A DNA stretch of 64,000 nt from assembly GCA_907163375.1 (NCBI GenBank), contig CAJQUW010007075.1:124001-188000 (forward strand), written 5' to 3'. Shown here in pieces: positions 12,201-21,576 of this stretch. The stretch is from Prostheceraeus crozeri (Eukaryota; Platyhelminthes; Polycladida; Euryleptidae). The notes beneath the pieces are model-generated. The model searched no databases, was not told where the DNA came from, and worked only from the letters and a program-made list of their open reading frames with translations. Both the position numbers and the translations under genes were made by a program. Positions within the stretch are counted from its first letter, which is position 1. Every line of letters begins with the position of its first letter.

Positions 12201-15200
12201 GGTTCTGGCAATAATCCCAAATCAAGTTCATCCCTTGGATAGAAACAACGATTGTGACGCATATTCCGCTCCTGTTCATTCACCTGACCTTCCGCAAACA
12301 TAAACTACCAATGTGGATGCATCTATCTCCAGGTCAGTAAGACATAGATTCAAAATGTGATACTCCAGCTCCGACTCCTGCAAAAATGTTGAAACTCGAC
12401 AAGACCGAGAAGTTGGCCAAGAGGACTGGCCATCAAGCAAAGTGTGTATTTATTGCTTACTACACGTGTAAACGCGAAAAGTTACTCCGTGAAGTAGAAA
12501 TAATGGAAGAATATGCGCTGTTGCAGTCTAAAAAATTGAAAACAAAACTGAAAATTCAAGACATTAAGCTAGAAAATCTCAAAAAAGAACGATGACATTT
12601 TCAATAGCGAATCCAATTTTCATCAGATGTGATTTCTATGTTTTGAAATAGATCTTCTTCATGGATTGTACCGTTTTTAATTTATGCATTAAAGGGTTTC
12701 ATTCGGGATTGTTTCTTAAGAACGAATCTTTTCAGAAAGCATTGTCTGTGTACTGGTAGCATGTGATAATACATGACATTACAAGCAAAATATTATCTTT
12801 TGGACATAATGATACTATAGGCCCTACAGTAACTATATCACAATACATATTAGCTTAAATATAGTACAAGTTCAAAAATATTGACAAGTAACATGGCTTC
12901 CGACAATTACACCCCTATTTGAATTTTCATAAGATGCTACAACATGATCGGATCCATTGGATTGTTCTTCACTTGGATTTGCATCTTCATTTTCCGCATC
13001 ACTTTGGCATTTCTTTGACAAATTATGTAGACACGCACAAACAATAACCACGTCTTGAGCCCTATCAAGTCGTAATCTTAGACCGAGCCTCAGGCACCTG
13101 AATCGTTGTTTAAGCTGACCAAACACTCTTTCAATAATATTCCGAGTGAGTCTGTGTGCGTAGTTATAGTTATGTTCAGCCTGGATTATCGGATTTACGT
13201 ACAGCGTCAGAAGATACGGTAAGCATGGACATCCATTATCTCCAATTAGGATTCCTCGAGTATTTTCATTTTCAAAATCTCCACATAAAAGTGAATTATT
13301 AAATATAGTTGAATCATGCGTCGATCCTGGCCATCTTCACACAATATTGGTTATAACACCATCAGAATTACACACAGCCTGAGTATTAAGAGAAAAATAT
13401 CCTTTTCTATTTCTGAATGTTTCAGAGTCATATCCACCAGGACACGTGATAGGAATATGGGTACAGTCGATAGCGCCAACGACTGAAGGAAATCCGTACA
13501 TAACAGTTAAACCATGTATTTGTAAAATCAATTCATCTCCATTTGGAAATGTTATGAAATTTCTTGAACGCTTTGCGATTTGGTCGATTACTTGATGGAT
13601 AATTCGAGAAACACTACTTTGTGATACCCCATCAAATCACCGTCCACACGTCGATAACTTCCACAGGCAAAGTATCTTAAGGTTATGAGAAGCTTTTGTC
13701 TCGCAGTTAGATTGTAATTGGATCGCGCTTGCATGGGAGTGATACCATCAGAAATAACAGAAAGCAATTCTTCGACTGCTTCTTTGGACTGTCTATATCG
13801 CTGAATAAATTCCTGGTCATTGTATGACAATGAAGCGTGAACTACGGGTCGACGCATGCGATTTGATTGTTGGTTGATTTCACGCAGAAAGTAAAGATCT
13901 TGTAAAGATCAAGTCAGACATTCCAGACATTGATATAAAGGGAACACTGTTGACAGCTACGAGTTTTACAGCATCTATGACGATAACATTGCATACACCT
14001 GTTAATTGATTGGTTTTGGTTAGAGCTTTGCATGAGTTTGATGATTGGATTTTTGTATTCTATCAATACTGCTTCTTGACTTAAGCCGCCAAAATCGTGA
14101 CTTAAAAATCGCGACTTAACTTGGCTATCTTAAGCTCAGCTTATCTCAAAATCGTGGCAATGTATACGAAGCTAGACTTAAGTCCTGATTTAAGCCGCGA
14201 TTTCCTTAATCTCGACTTAAGTCTCCGCACTGGATTCCACCCTAAATCTCAATTACTGCGACCTCAGAATTTCGGGATCTCATAGTGAATACTGCGTACC
14301 CTGCTGTTCCTCCTCTTGCTAAGACATAGGGTATCTTCGCATTTAAGCGGCCAGCGATGCGGTCGAAAGATCTTTTTTAACATTTTTACATCACTGAGAG
14401 ACAGTTTAAAGGTCAGTTATGTCGAGATGTCAGCATTTTTGCAAAGATATCTGTAGATAACGGTGACATTGCTTCGAATCTTTCTACATTTCCTGCTGTG
14501 TTCATTTATTGAAAAAGAAAAAACGACAACCCTTCATTTGTTATAATTTTGAAAGAATCGATTAAAAGTCCGACGTTCCGTCCGCCACTGACTTAGTAAT
14601 TTGGTTACCGTAATTTTTCGCAATTTTTGTGGCATATCTTTACAATTTCTGTTTTCATCTAATTTTAAAGAATTCCATTAGATCCATCATACAGATGCAC
14701 GCTATGAAGCATAGGCAAGTATGATGGGAATCACTTGCATATATTGGCAAAATTAAATTAAAGGAGGCCTATTAATGGCTTCAGTCTGCTTCAAAGTCTC
14801 TAGCACTATCTGAATTTTCCTAATGCTCTATAAAATTAGTATGGAACTCTGAAAATATGCGCATTTATTCTGAAAGACAGAGACCCCGCCTTCAAGAATT
14901 ACACGACAATCTAGTACGCCAAACAAATTTTACCTCATCTATACCTCGTATATCCTATCAATTGAAACAGTCGCGTTAGTGCCTTGTAGCTTAGTTGGTT
15001 AGGAGCACAGGTCTAGTTACCTTGGTCGTAGGTTCGAATCCTACCAGCCGCATCTTTTATCCTACTCGTATCATTATCCTACCAGCCGCCTCATATCCTA
15101 CATCTTTTGCATGGCAATTTGATCTATCATTGTTGTTAATACATAAATAAGTGTTCTAGGGCAGCCCTTTAAAACTGTTCGGTGCACCGGTGCGAGCAGG

Positions 15201-18200
15201 TGCGGCTAGTGCACAGCCCTTATAAAATGGATGTGTTGATACATCGGCAGAAAATCGGAGAAAAATTCAAAATATCGGTTATCGGTCGATATCTTGCAGA
15301 AGTGCCGATATTGCTGATCTTGAAAATGCATAAAATATAGTTTTTGAAAGCTTTGAAAATGACAATAAATAATTCACTTTTATTAATATTACACACATGA
15401 AGTGAATATACAAAACACAAAAGATCGAATAAATGAAATGATTTATAGTGCAATGTGCAATCTTATATAAACATGACTAGCATCGACTGAATGCTGGCTT
15501 GGTGACTGATATCCACCTGATCTTGTCAAAGACAATAAAACGGAAATCCAATACAATAAATGCATCCACAATGGAGTGCAGCTGATTGTCTTACATAGCA
15601 ATTTACCGAGAACAGAATTTGAATATTTGACTTCACTAGATGACACTGATAGGCCTATATTTTTCTCAATGCAAAATTTTCTGATCGATATCCAACAATG
15701 TTTTGTCTTCTATTAAGAAGTAAATTTCCGCAGGAACATTGATGCAATATGTTTGTCAGGTATCAAGTCCACAATAATTTCAATAAAGCATCGCTTGGGC
15801 ATAATGGCTGTCTTTTTTTCGTTTATAATATTTTAATTGGGTCTATTTTTGTAGTCAACCGGTGAAAATACGATATCAAATCATGCATCAATGAAATAAT
15901 TGCACGTTCAGTGCATTTTGATAAGTTGAAGTCTGAAGGGTGGATAAATTAAATGTGCGAGTACATCATACCTATATGTTATTGCACATGGACAAGGAGC
16001 ATGTTATAAACTACTCGTATTATAGCCGATATGTAGCCGATATACTGGCCGATATTTGATTTTTTGCCGAATCGGTGCACTCCTAATGTGCTAAGAATCG
16101 GTGCACTTCCCTGATTTGCTTGTGTCATTTCACTAAACGCAAACTACAAACTAGAGATAATTGATCAGTCGACGGATTTGTCATCAAATGTGAAGTGGAG
16201 AAAAAGCTCCAAGGTAGAATAAAAGCTCCCAAAAAAACCTTGACTTCACATTTGATGACATAGGTACCATCATAAACATGCAAGTACTTCAGCAATACCC
16301 TTCGGATCAAAACATATTTTCATAAAAAAGAATATCATTGCTATTTAATGTTGATCAGAAGAAAATTCCCAAGTTCTGTTTTAACAAATGCTATAACTTG
16401 TCACACAAGCGGTCAAGCCCTTACATACATCAGATTTAACCAACTAGGTTATAAAACTGATTTGATAAAGAAAGATCGATGAAACTCACCAGACGTGCAG
16501 TTATTCCAAGTACGCATACGGGAGCGCAGGCCGATTGACAGACATCAAATAGATTGTATAAAAGCGTTTGATTTTTGTGCTGAGCAAATAAATCGAATTC
16601 TTCGATGATGAAGAGTACAGACTTGCTCGATCTATCTCCGCGTCGCAATAAATCTAATAGAAATCTGAAATTTTCCGCAAATGAGGAGAAGACCCGGTGA
16701 GCTACACGAGACTCCAAACCTAATTGTCGGGTGATGTCTTGTAAAGCGATTCTATCGTCAGTTTGCAATAATCCATTCAACTTTACAAGAAGCAAGTTCG
16801 CCATGGCATGGTCGGATATGTCCATTAGAACTGTATCGATCAACTGAAATGAGCATTAAACAAGAGTTACGGTTTGAAAATCGAGTCGCTCGTGTAAGAT
16901 ATACACTGTATAACAGAAAACAAGTTAGAAAAAAAGCAATAGTGTAGTGGTTCTTGACAAGATCAGCCATCACATTCTAGCGACACATCTTCACAAATTT
17001 TCCAGTAGTTACTTTTTTTAAATTTGTTCTTGCACAGTCTGAATGGCACAGTTATTGCTACAACCATAGTAGGCGGCAAACGACAATGTTGCAGTCACAC
17101 CTGGGTCGTGAAAACACATTTGCCTACATTGCTTCTGAAATTTGCGCATTTTTTGAGCAATTATGGATTCCAGGCTTCTCCAAGTGACATTTTATGACAT
17201 AATTACATGCAGCCGACATAAAGCTTATCTGTATCTGTGTATTGTGGTGAGTTTCGTGTGTTGTACTAAAAGGCGCGAAATCCCTTACTATACAAAGCAA
17301 CTACCTATTCGCAAGTTAACATTAAGAATTCAGTCAATTCCATAGCTGAGCAAAAAAAGCTGACAGAAGCCGTAAATTCTAGAATTAGCAGAATTATGAA
17401 CAATTTGTGAATGAACCGGATATTTTCACGAAGGCTGGAAGGTTTTTCCTGGGGGTGGTAAAATAAAAATGAGAAAAAAGCGGTAAAAACTAATAATGAC
17501 AACTGGAATGAAATTTAGCACATTTATAGCTCCATACATTGCACGCAATCATTGCCAAACATGTGCAATCTGAAGATGTAGGCTATTAGGTGCACTAAGT
17601 CATCTTCGAACATATCGATTCATAGATCTTCATTTAAACACATGTAAGTTTAATCAGTTGGTTGGAATCAATTCAAGCAAACACATAACAACAACTACCT
17701 TTAGAAAGTAGGCCTAAGAGAAAGATAAGTCAAAGCTGCTGAGAATAACTAAATGACTGCTTCTCAGCAGCCTTATATTTTCTTGCTTTCTTTACACAAA
17801 AATCCTGCTTAATGATAATTGACGTTTATTTACATGTCATGAACAATTACCTTTGTTTTTCCAATTCCCCGTCGTCCTATCACCAGCAAAGAATTGCTTT
17901 CTGCAAGAGTAGCGGTCCTTTGTATCAAATCACTGAGTAGTCTGAAATGTATCATTAAGGCATAATGCAAATAATGCATTTATGGTTGCATGCTCAATCG
18001 ACATTGGCGGTGCAAATACATTTACTAAAATCAATGAAAATGTTAAATGTCTCCTTTGTGGTTTCCAAACACATGGGCACATGGGCAAGGCTGATTTTGA
18101 GACCTAGATATCATCCAAAATAAATAGGGCATACATGAATATCTAGAAATAACTGATTATGTATTCGAGATGTTGTGGGCGAAGACAAAGATGTGAAAGT

Positions 18201-21200
18201 GGAAGCGGATGCGGGCAAGGTCGCAATCTCTGCGATAGTGCTTCCGCCTCTGCATCTATGAAGGTGAAATTATCATCTTAGTTCAGGACTTAAAGGTGCA
18301 ATTCTGTCAAATTTGCAACCTTGTCTCAATGGCCATCTCTTTGTGTGACTAATCCATTTTGCTTATTTGGACGCACTTCTGATGCTTCAGTTGACAGGAA
18401 TATTGAACTTCATTCGATGTGATGACGTCACTCCTGCCAAATTATTAATCACTCCTCTTGGCATGATCCGTGATGAATCAGCTATGCGTAAGACGTGTTT
18501 TATAAGAGTTCCTCGTCTCACACTCTCCACCGTAGATTTTTACATGCACCGCTAAATTTGAATCGGCAATCGAACTGCCTATTGGACCGCACAGTGACAG
18601 TGCTTCTAAATGCAGGCATCAATGTTCCTAAGCAACTGTTCGACGAAAGACTCTAAAACTAGCTGATTCGTGGGAAATTATTTATTTAAATCGACGATAT
18701 TCTATCCATTATGAAAGATTGCTAGCCACAAATTCTCTCGAAAAATTCCTAAATGATGAAAACGAATGTCGTGGTTTTGAACATAGCGACGATTATAATA
18801 ACGAGATCGATAGGAATTTATTTTGAACTATTTAATGTTGTATAGTTGACCTGGCTTTCAAAAACCTGCAGATTAATTTCGAACTTGATATCCCCTGTCT
18901 ACATGAAAAATAGGTAATGACCTAAGGAAAATGTGAATAGGTTAATGGTGCACTGTGCAATACATAAATGTGCATATATACTAACAGTCACTGGTTAAAT
19001 TTTCAAACGCACGTCGAGTTTTATATCGTCTTGCACGATAAGGTGATGCTCAGTGCATCTGTGGCCTCAGGTATGATGTCCGAGGAATTCTGAAGGACTT
19101 TCTCTAGAGCGTCATCCACAAGGCGATCACCTTCACCGGACACTCCAAAAGGAAGACTCACCAATGTGAATTTAGTGTACTCCTTTAACTCCTGAGACCG
19201 AATCCATTATGGATCCGCTGGGTAAGCCAATTATCATTATTGATCTATTTGTATCCTTCATGTCTATCGTGATCATTGGGTTAGAAATGCTTATGTGTGT
19301 TATTGGTTGCCTGTATGTCTTATGACTGATATAAATGTTTCCGAATGTCCTTCAAACCGTCTTTCATCATTTTCTTATACAGTGGAATTTATCACTATTT
19401 GAAGTTGCAGTGAGTTGGCTACGAATGCTCGGATTTACTTACGAGTGCTACAGATTTTTATGTACAGCAGTTGGATAGCATATATTTAAGTAGAACTACT
19501 CAGACGGCTGTCTGCATTTTACCGGTTTCCAAGATTGCGAACGTATTAAGGATGGCGAAAAACTTTTTCCACCTCTGCAAATTCTGTTGATCGATGTGAT
19601 CGATCGATCGGGGCGTTTTGATCGATCGATCGCTTCTACAACCAAGGATGATCGCTGATCGATCGATCGATCGAAGAAAATCGCATCGTTCGATTTCCCT
19701 GGTTAGAATGCTTATGTGTTGCTTGCATGTCTTGTGACTGATATTAATGATTACGAATGTCCTTCAAACGGTCTTTCAGCATTTTCTTACATTACAGTAA
19801 ATTAATCAATATTTGAAGCTATAGGGAGTTGGTTACGAATTCTCAGCACGCTAGGTGTAGGCCTACGTTGTGAAAATCAATATTCCGTCCACTATGGTTT
19901 GTGTGACCCGTTGGCACGATCACAAGACTCAAAAACCTCAAATGAACTGAATCATTATCTGAGGTTTAATAGCAGTCTCCTACAGCATTTTGCACTATTT
20001 TGAACTGAAGTAGGTAAAAACCTAGAGAAATTTTATCATTTGCAGTAACTAAATTAATGCAACTATTGCTGACAATTTTTAACTATCAATATCAGCACCC
20101 TTAGATTGACAAGTTTATTTTCTGAAAGGAATAGACTACTACAGGGATCGCAATTCGCCCAAGAAAAAAACGAAAAATCGGGAAACCCAATAAATTTGCA
20201 TAAATTTGAAATATTTACAATAGACTAATTTCGTAAAAAACGGAAAAGTCGGAAAAACGGAAAATTGCGATCCCTGGTCTAGTGCAAGCATATATTTTTT
20301 GACATATATATTTTTTTATCAAAACAAATTTTTGAAATTAAATGCGTATTACCACAACAAAACAATCATGTATCTGCGTAACCGTGTGAGAGCTCTGCGC
20401 AATCTGAATAAATCCACAACAGTAATATGTCAATCAATGTGAGTTGCATGTCATCCATGAAGTTTACGAACATAACACAGTAACAATCTCATTAAGTATT
20501 TTTAGTTGATCGCAAAATCTCTCCACTTTTCTGGCTTAAAATAAAACAATAAAATTGAAGCAGAACATGAAAATGCTTAGCTCACCTTCTTTCATCTGAA
20601 AATCCAATTAGGTCATGTGTTGATTTCGATAGTCGTTTACAAACAGCACTGAAAACGTGCATCTTAACATAGACGAATTGATCGCTAAAATGGAAAAAGA
20701 AACACTGTCAAAATACTCATACACATGCATCCATGCACCATACTCATACAGATGCAAGCAATTTCGACTGCCAACTATCTGTACTGAAAAGTATAAATGT
20801 TCCTTTATTCCATACATTCTCACCCTTTCGAATAATTTATGATCACTGCATGATTTTATTATGATTTGCTTCATAACTTTTCACTAATCTGTAATCTGTG
20901 ATTTTTTGATTTCCATTTTTTGAACAATAAACATATTATATTATATTATATCCTCTGCTGCTCTGCAATGAGTATATCTATGCACTTAATGAACCAGAGC
21001 AACCGAAAACCTGGTAAACAATGATATTCCGCTTCATTTAATTTTAATATGACACCTAATTATTCTAATCCTTAAAAGCTTAGTTAGGTGCATAAATTAA
21101 TGGCCCTATATTAAGGCCAGTGTCAATAGGCCTATATGCTTTTTATGCCGGTGTGTACGAACACGATGTACGCACGTAATTTTCCACGATCTTCGATCCC

Positions 21201-21576
21201 AACGTGCATTAGAGGTTTTAACGAACACATTCATTCCTTTATCATGCAAGTTCGCTATAGTGCAACCTAATTTGCAAATGCATATTTTCTCAGCCAAATT
21301 CATCTACTTCGCATGCAAGTCCCACTAACGCGATGGAAGTTAGCACTCAATTTCACCAACTGTTTGCTAGTTCAGTTATTGCAGGCAAATTCGTAAATTT
21401 CGAAAGCATAATACAAAGAAGGCATCCAATTTCCAATTTGCTTAAATTTACAAACTACTGACAATAGAGTACCTTTTTGCAGCACCTTTATGATCCTCAC
21501 CATTCATCCACGGAACAATGAGCTTCTGCTTCATTTCAAAACTCGTATTTGAATGCTGATCATGCTCACGAGACAT
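3121..21576 (-). CDS. ORC4: ORC4, origin recognition complex subunit 4 (5' six exons, gene partial)
   Basis: ORC4 is an AAA+ subunit of the six-protein complex that marks replication origins in the nucleus and loads MCM2-7. Six coding exons can be placed by homology and splice consensus: 21576-21473, 20648-20586, 17941-17851, 16843-16490, 6047-5772 and 3229-3121. All phases agree and the joined length is 997 nt, about 332 codons. Visible motifs are Walker A (GRRGIGKT), the Walker B region ([10 protein letters not shown]), QTLLYNLFD, and the arginine-rich [14 protein letters not shown], which in ORC4 supplies the arginine finger to the ORC1 ATP site. The family is about 430 residues, so roughly the last 100 (the C-terminal winged-helix part) are missing beyond the left edge. 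Introns range from 0.8 kb to 10.4 kb and are packed with transposons. No frame break is seen in any exon, so the gene is likely functional. Confidence 0.93.
3640..4310. repeat. imperfect inverted repeat (foldback-like) in ORC4 intron 5
   Basis: The arms are about 3640-3835 and 4115-4310. Matching blocks include ACCTATGGGTTAT with ATAACCCATAAGT, and GCAAATCGGACAAG with CTTGTCCGATTTGC. The arms are diverged, and terminal repeats or a target duplication were not found. It could be an old MITE or two opposed copies of one repeat. Confidence 0.6.
4311..5399. other. ORC4 intron 5, no recognisable feature
   Basis: AT-rich sequence without coding similarity. Short open frames on both strands have no recognisable domain. 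Confidence 0.5.
5400..5720. repeat. foldback repeat in ORC4 intron 5
   Basis: Inverted blocks are nested about a centre near 5565: GAGAACAT with ATGTTCTC, ATGACAAAATTCAG with CTGAATTTGTCAT, and GGCAAATCAAGTCAATA with TATTGACTTGCTTTACC. The order mirrors on both sides, as expected of a palindromic MITE. It ends only about 50 nt from the exon 5 donor. Confidence 0.6.
5772..6047 (-). CDS. ORC4: ORC4 exon 5, arginine finger and lid
   Basis: This 276 nt exon (92 codons) starts after cttgcag and ends in CTG before gtaagt. It begins [20 protein letters not shown], nearly identical to the vertebrate ORC4 segment that carries the arginine finger, and continues with [15 protein letters not shown] and [13 protein letters not shown] of the lid domain. 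A 10.4 kb intron full of nested transposons separates it from exon 4. Confidence 0.97.
6444..6695 (+). repeat. left long TIR, with about four 21-bp units
   Basis: The outer part contains tandem 21 bp units of the type TTCTCATTCGTGAAATYC (6460-6545). The inner part runs to GTTGTGACGTTAA. Reverse complement of 10936-11208 apart from scattered changes and one fewer 21 bp unit. Confidence 0.85.
7160..7888 (+). pseudogene. Harbinger Myb/SANT-like DNA-binding protein, one in-frame stop
   Basis: In PIF/Harbinger elements this second protein binds the nuclease and the element ends and carries the complex into the nucleus. The frame opens with ATG at 7160 ([20 protein letters not shown]) and continues to 7888 with a single TGA at 7268-7270. 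A tryptophan is expected there in the trihelix-like fold (LKR-x-A-W-x-EIA), so it is probably a TGG to TGA change. The GGGPP-P-P segment follows the domain, and a charged coiled coil ([20 protein letters not shown]) sits near the C-terminus, as is usual. The nuclease gene lies downstream on the opposite strand. Confidence 0.75.
8155..9179 (-). pseudogene. HARBI1-like transposase (DDE nuclease), one frameshift
   Basis: Two overlapping minus frames, 9179-8715 and 8772-8155, join into one HARBI1-like protein. The N-terminal part has the helical [20 protein letters not shown] and [18 protein letters not shown]. The catalytic part has [26 protein letters not shown] and [17 protein letters not shown], so all three acidic residues (D, D, E) are present. 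The only clear damage is the frameshift near 8760-8775. Family length is about 340 residues, close to what is seen. It works with the Myb/SANT-like partner at 7160. Confidence 0.85.
9782..10635 (+). pseudogene. IS630/Tc1-like DDE transposase, inactivated
   Basis: This is a cut-and-paste transposase of the IS630-Tc1 type. From ATG 9782 the frame gives an HTH-like N-terminal part ([20 protein letters not shown], then NTIKNWL), a TAA at 9926-9928, and then [20 protein letters not shown] with the first catalytic Asp. A frameshift near 10105 leads to the rest. The second Asp is in [11 protein letters not shown]. The third catalytic residue, expected as Glu in LNPIE-x-x-WS, is Lys in [14 protein letters not shown], so even a repaired frame would lack the catalytic triad. 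It sits between the long TIRs and is therefore assigned to the outer element. Confidence 0.8.
10936..11208 (-). repeat. right long TIR, with about five 21-bp units
   Basis: Inverted copy of 6444-6695. The 21 bp length difference equals exactly one tandem unit. The units include the interrupted dyad TTTC(N8)GAAA and produce a spurious repetitive open frame on the minus strand. Confidence 0.85.
11869..12595 (+). pseudogene. Harbinger Myb/SANT-like DNA-binding protein
   Basis: ATG 11869 opens 144 codons (to 12303) with the Myb/SANT-like fold found in FSBP-like and Harbinger partner proteins. It has the tryptophan core [10 protein letters not shown] and [20 protein letters not shown], then [11 protein letters not shown] later frame (12386-12595) gives the usual C-terminal coiled coil ([20 protein letters not shown]). 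The two parts are in different frames, with a stop at 12301-12303 between them, so at least one indel has occurred. It lies about 245 nt inside the left end of the element. Confidence 0.8.
12872..13857 (-). pseudogene. HARBI1-like transposase, frameshifted
   Basis: Minus-strand frames 13857-13588, 13531-13337 and 13126-12872, with the sequence between them, form one nuclease. Recognisable segments are [57 protein letters not shown] (first Asp), [16 protein letters not shown] (second Asp) and [18 protein letters not shown] (Glu). All three catalytic acids are present. Damage is a frameshift near 13635 (just after GDLMG), a TGA just before RWPGSTHDS, and at least one further break before 13126. 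It pairs with the Myb/SANT-like gene at 11869. Confidence 0.85.
14961..15140 (+). repeat. tRNA-derived SINE, copy A
   Basis: It has a Pol III A-box-like TAGCTTAGTTGG and a B-box GGTTCGAATCC 33 nt later, then AGCCGCATCTTTT and a unique tail containing GGCAATTTGATCTATC. It shares the promoter boxes and that tail with 51570-51730. Confidence 0.75.
15235..16110. mobile_element. ATCGGC-rich MITE-like repeat
   Basis: Both ends are rich in ATCGG/CCGAT words (TCGGTTATCGGTCGATAT on the left, GCCGATATGTAGCCGATATA on the right). The right end has CGAATCGGTGCACTCCT and a second ATCGGTGCACTTCCCTG, which looks like a hAT-type CAGGGAAGTGCACCGAT terminus. The left terminus is not clear. Two stacked right ends suggest a nested or duplicated copy. 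Confidence 0.4.
16179..16260. repeat. 18-bp perfect inverted repeat, 82 bp overall
   Basis: TGTCATCAAATGTGAAGT at 16179-16196 is the exact reverse complement of 16243-16260. The small hairpin lies 230 nt downstream of the exon 4 donor in intron 4 of ORC4. Confidence 0.85.
16490..16843 (-). CDS. ORC4: ORC4 exon 4, Walker B and central AAA+ core
   Basis: This 354 nt exon (118 codons, phase 0 at both ends) starts after atttcag and ends before gtgagt. It encodes [39 protein letters not shown], the Walker B region [16 protein letters not shown] and [20 protein letters not shown], ending in ITARL. Every block has a direct counterpart in vertebrate ORC4. The first acidic residue of the DE-F Walker B pair is Glu rather than the Asp found in vertebrates. 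Confidence 0.97.
17851..17941 (-). CDS. ORC4: ORC4 exon 3, Walker A
   Basis: This 91 nt exon starts after tttcag and ends in AAG before gtaatt. It encodes [20 protein letters not shown] and then [10 protein letters not shown], the P-loop of the AAA+ fold. The pattern RTA-x-x-x-ESNS-x-L-x-IG-x-RG-x-GKT is highly specific for ORC4. The lysine and threonine that bind ATP phosphate and magnesium are present. Confidence 0.95.
18367..18830 (+). pseudogene. unrecognised coding remnant in ORC4 intron 2
   Basis: A 62-codon frame at 18367-18555 is followed by open pieces in shifted frames. One contains [20 protein letters not shown] and, after a shift near 18650, another reads [20 protein letters not shown] then [19 protein letters not shown] and stops at 18826. 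The amino acid composition looks protein-like, but I do not recognise a family. It may be a broken transposon or retrocopy. Confidence 0.3.
19278..19844 (+). repeat. direct duplication of about 150 bp around a GATC-rich core
   Basis: 19278-19432 and 19701-19844 are diverged direct copies (shared blocks GAATGTCCTTCAAAC and GTCTTTCA-CATTTTCTTA). Between them, 19590-19675 holds runs of ATCGATCGATCG, including GATCGATCGATCGATCG. The GATC words are absent from the duplicated parts. Confidence 0.7.
20142..20276. mobile_element. 135-bp hAT-type MITE
   Basis: The ends CAGGGATCGCAATT and AATTGCGATCCCTG are perfect 14 bp inverted repeats, with a purine-rich interior of GGAAAA words. The flanks gactacta and gtctagtg match at 5 of 8 bases, so a hAT target duplication is possible but eroded. 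It lies in ORC4 intron 2, about 310 nt from exon 2. Confidence 0.75.
20586..20648 (-). CDS. ORC4: ORC4 exon 2
   Basis: This 63 nt exon follows an acceptor (gttttcag) and ends before gtgagc. It encodes about 20 residues ending [13 protein letters not shown], which align with the segment just ahead of the ORC4 AAA+ domain (the NLFG-x-x-x-Q-Y-K-H region of vertebrate ORC4). The split arginine codon AG|A joins exon 3 in frame. It is too short to be found as an independent open frame. Confidence 0.8.
21473..21576 (-). CDS. ORC4: ORC4 exon 1 (start codon to donor)
   Basis: ATG at 21576-21574 opens 34 codons ending in GCA AAA AG followed by a GT donor (gtact). The dangling AG is completed to AGT (Ser) by the first base of the next exon, which supports the pairing. 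The N-terminus of ORC4 is poorly conserved, so identity rests on position, frame and splice phase rather than on residue similarity. A different first exon further upstream cannot be excluded. Confidence 0.6.

Larger units (their letters stand above)
11624..14242. mobile_element. PIF/Harbinger transposon with perfect 16-bp TIR and TAA duplication
   Basis: The ends GGGTGGAATCCAGTGC (11624) and GCACTGGATTCCACCC (to 14242) are perfect inverted repeats. They are flanked by TAA at 11621-11623 and 14243-14245, the signature target of Harbinger. CTTAAG-rich subterminal repeats lie inside both ends. It carries the Myb/SANT-like gene on plus and the nuclease on minus. Confidence 0.95.
11238..15221. 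mobile_element. hAT-type non-autonomous element, host of a Harbinger insertion
   Basis: The left end CAGTGCTGTGCGCGGTGC and right end GGTGCGGCTAGTGCACAGCCCTT are imperfect inverted repeats with internal CCGGTGCACCGAA copies. They are flanked by ATATAATG (11230-11237) and ATAAAATG (15222-15229), which match at 7 of 8 bases, as expected for a hAT target duplication. Without the Harbinger (11624-14242) about 1.36 kb remains and no transposase is seen. A SINE-like sequence near 14961-15140 lies inside it. Confidence 0.65.

Noticed and set aside
14985..15055. Functional tRNA gene at the SINE heads (also at 51370, 51610 and 60725)
   Set aside because: Promoter boxes are present but stems are degenerate, and repeat tails are shared between copies, so they are SINEs.
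19590..19680. ATCG repeats as a possible CRISPR array
   Set aside because: There are no regular spacers, and the context is clearly eukaryotic.
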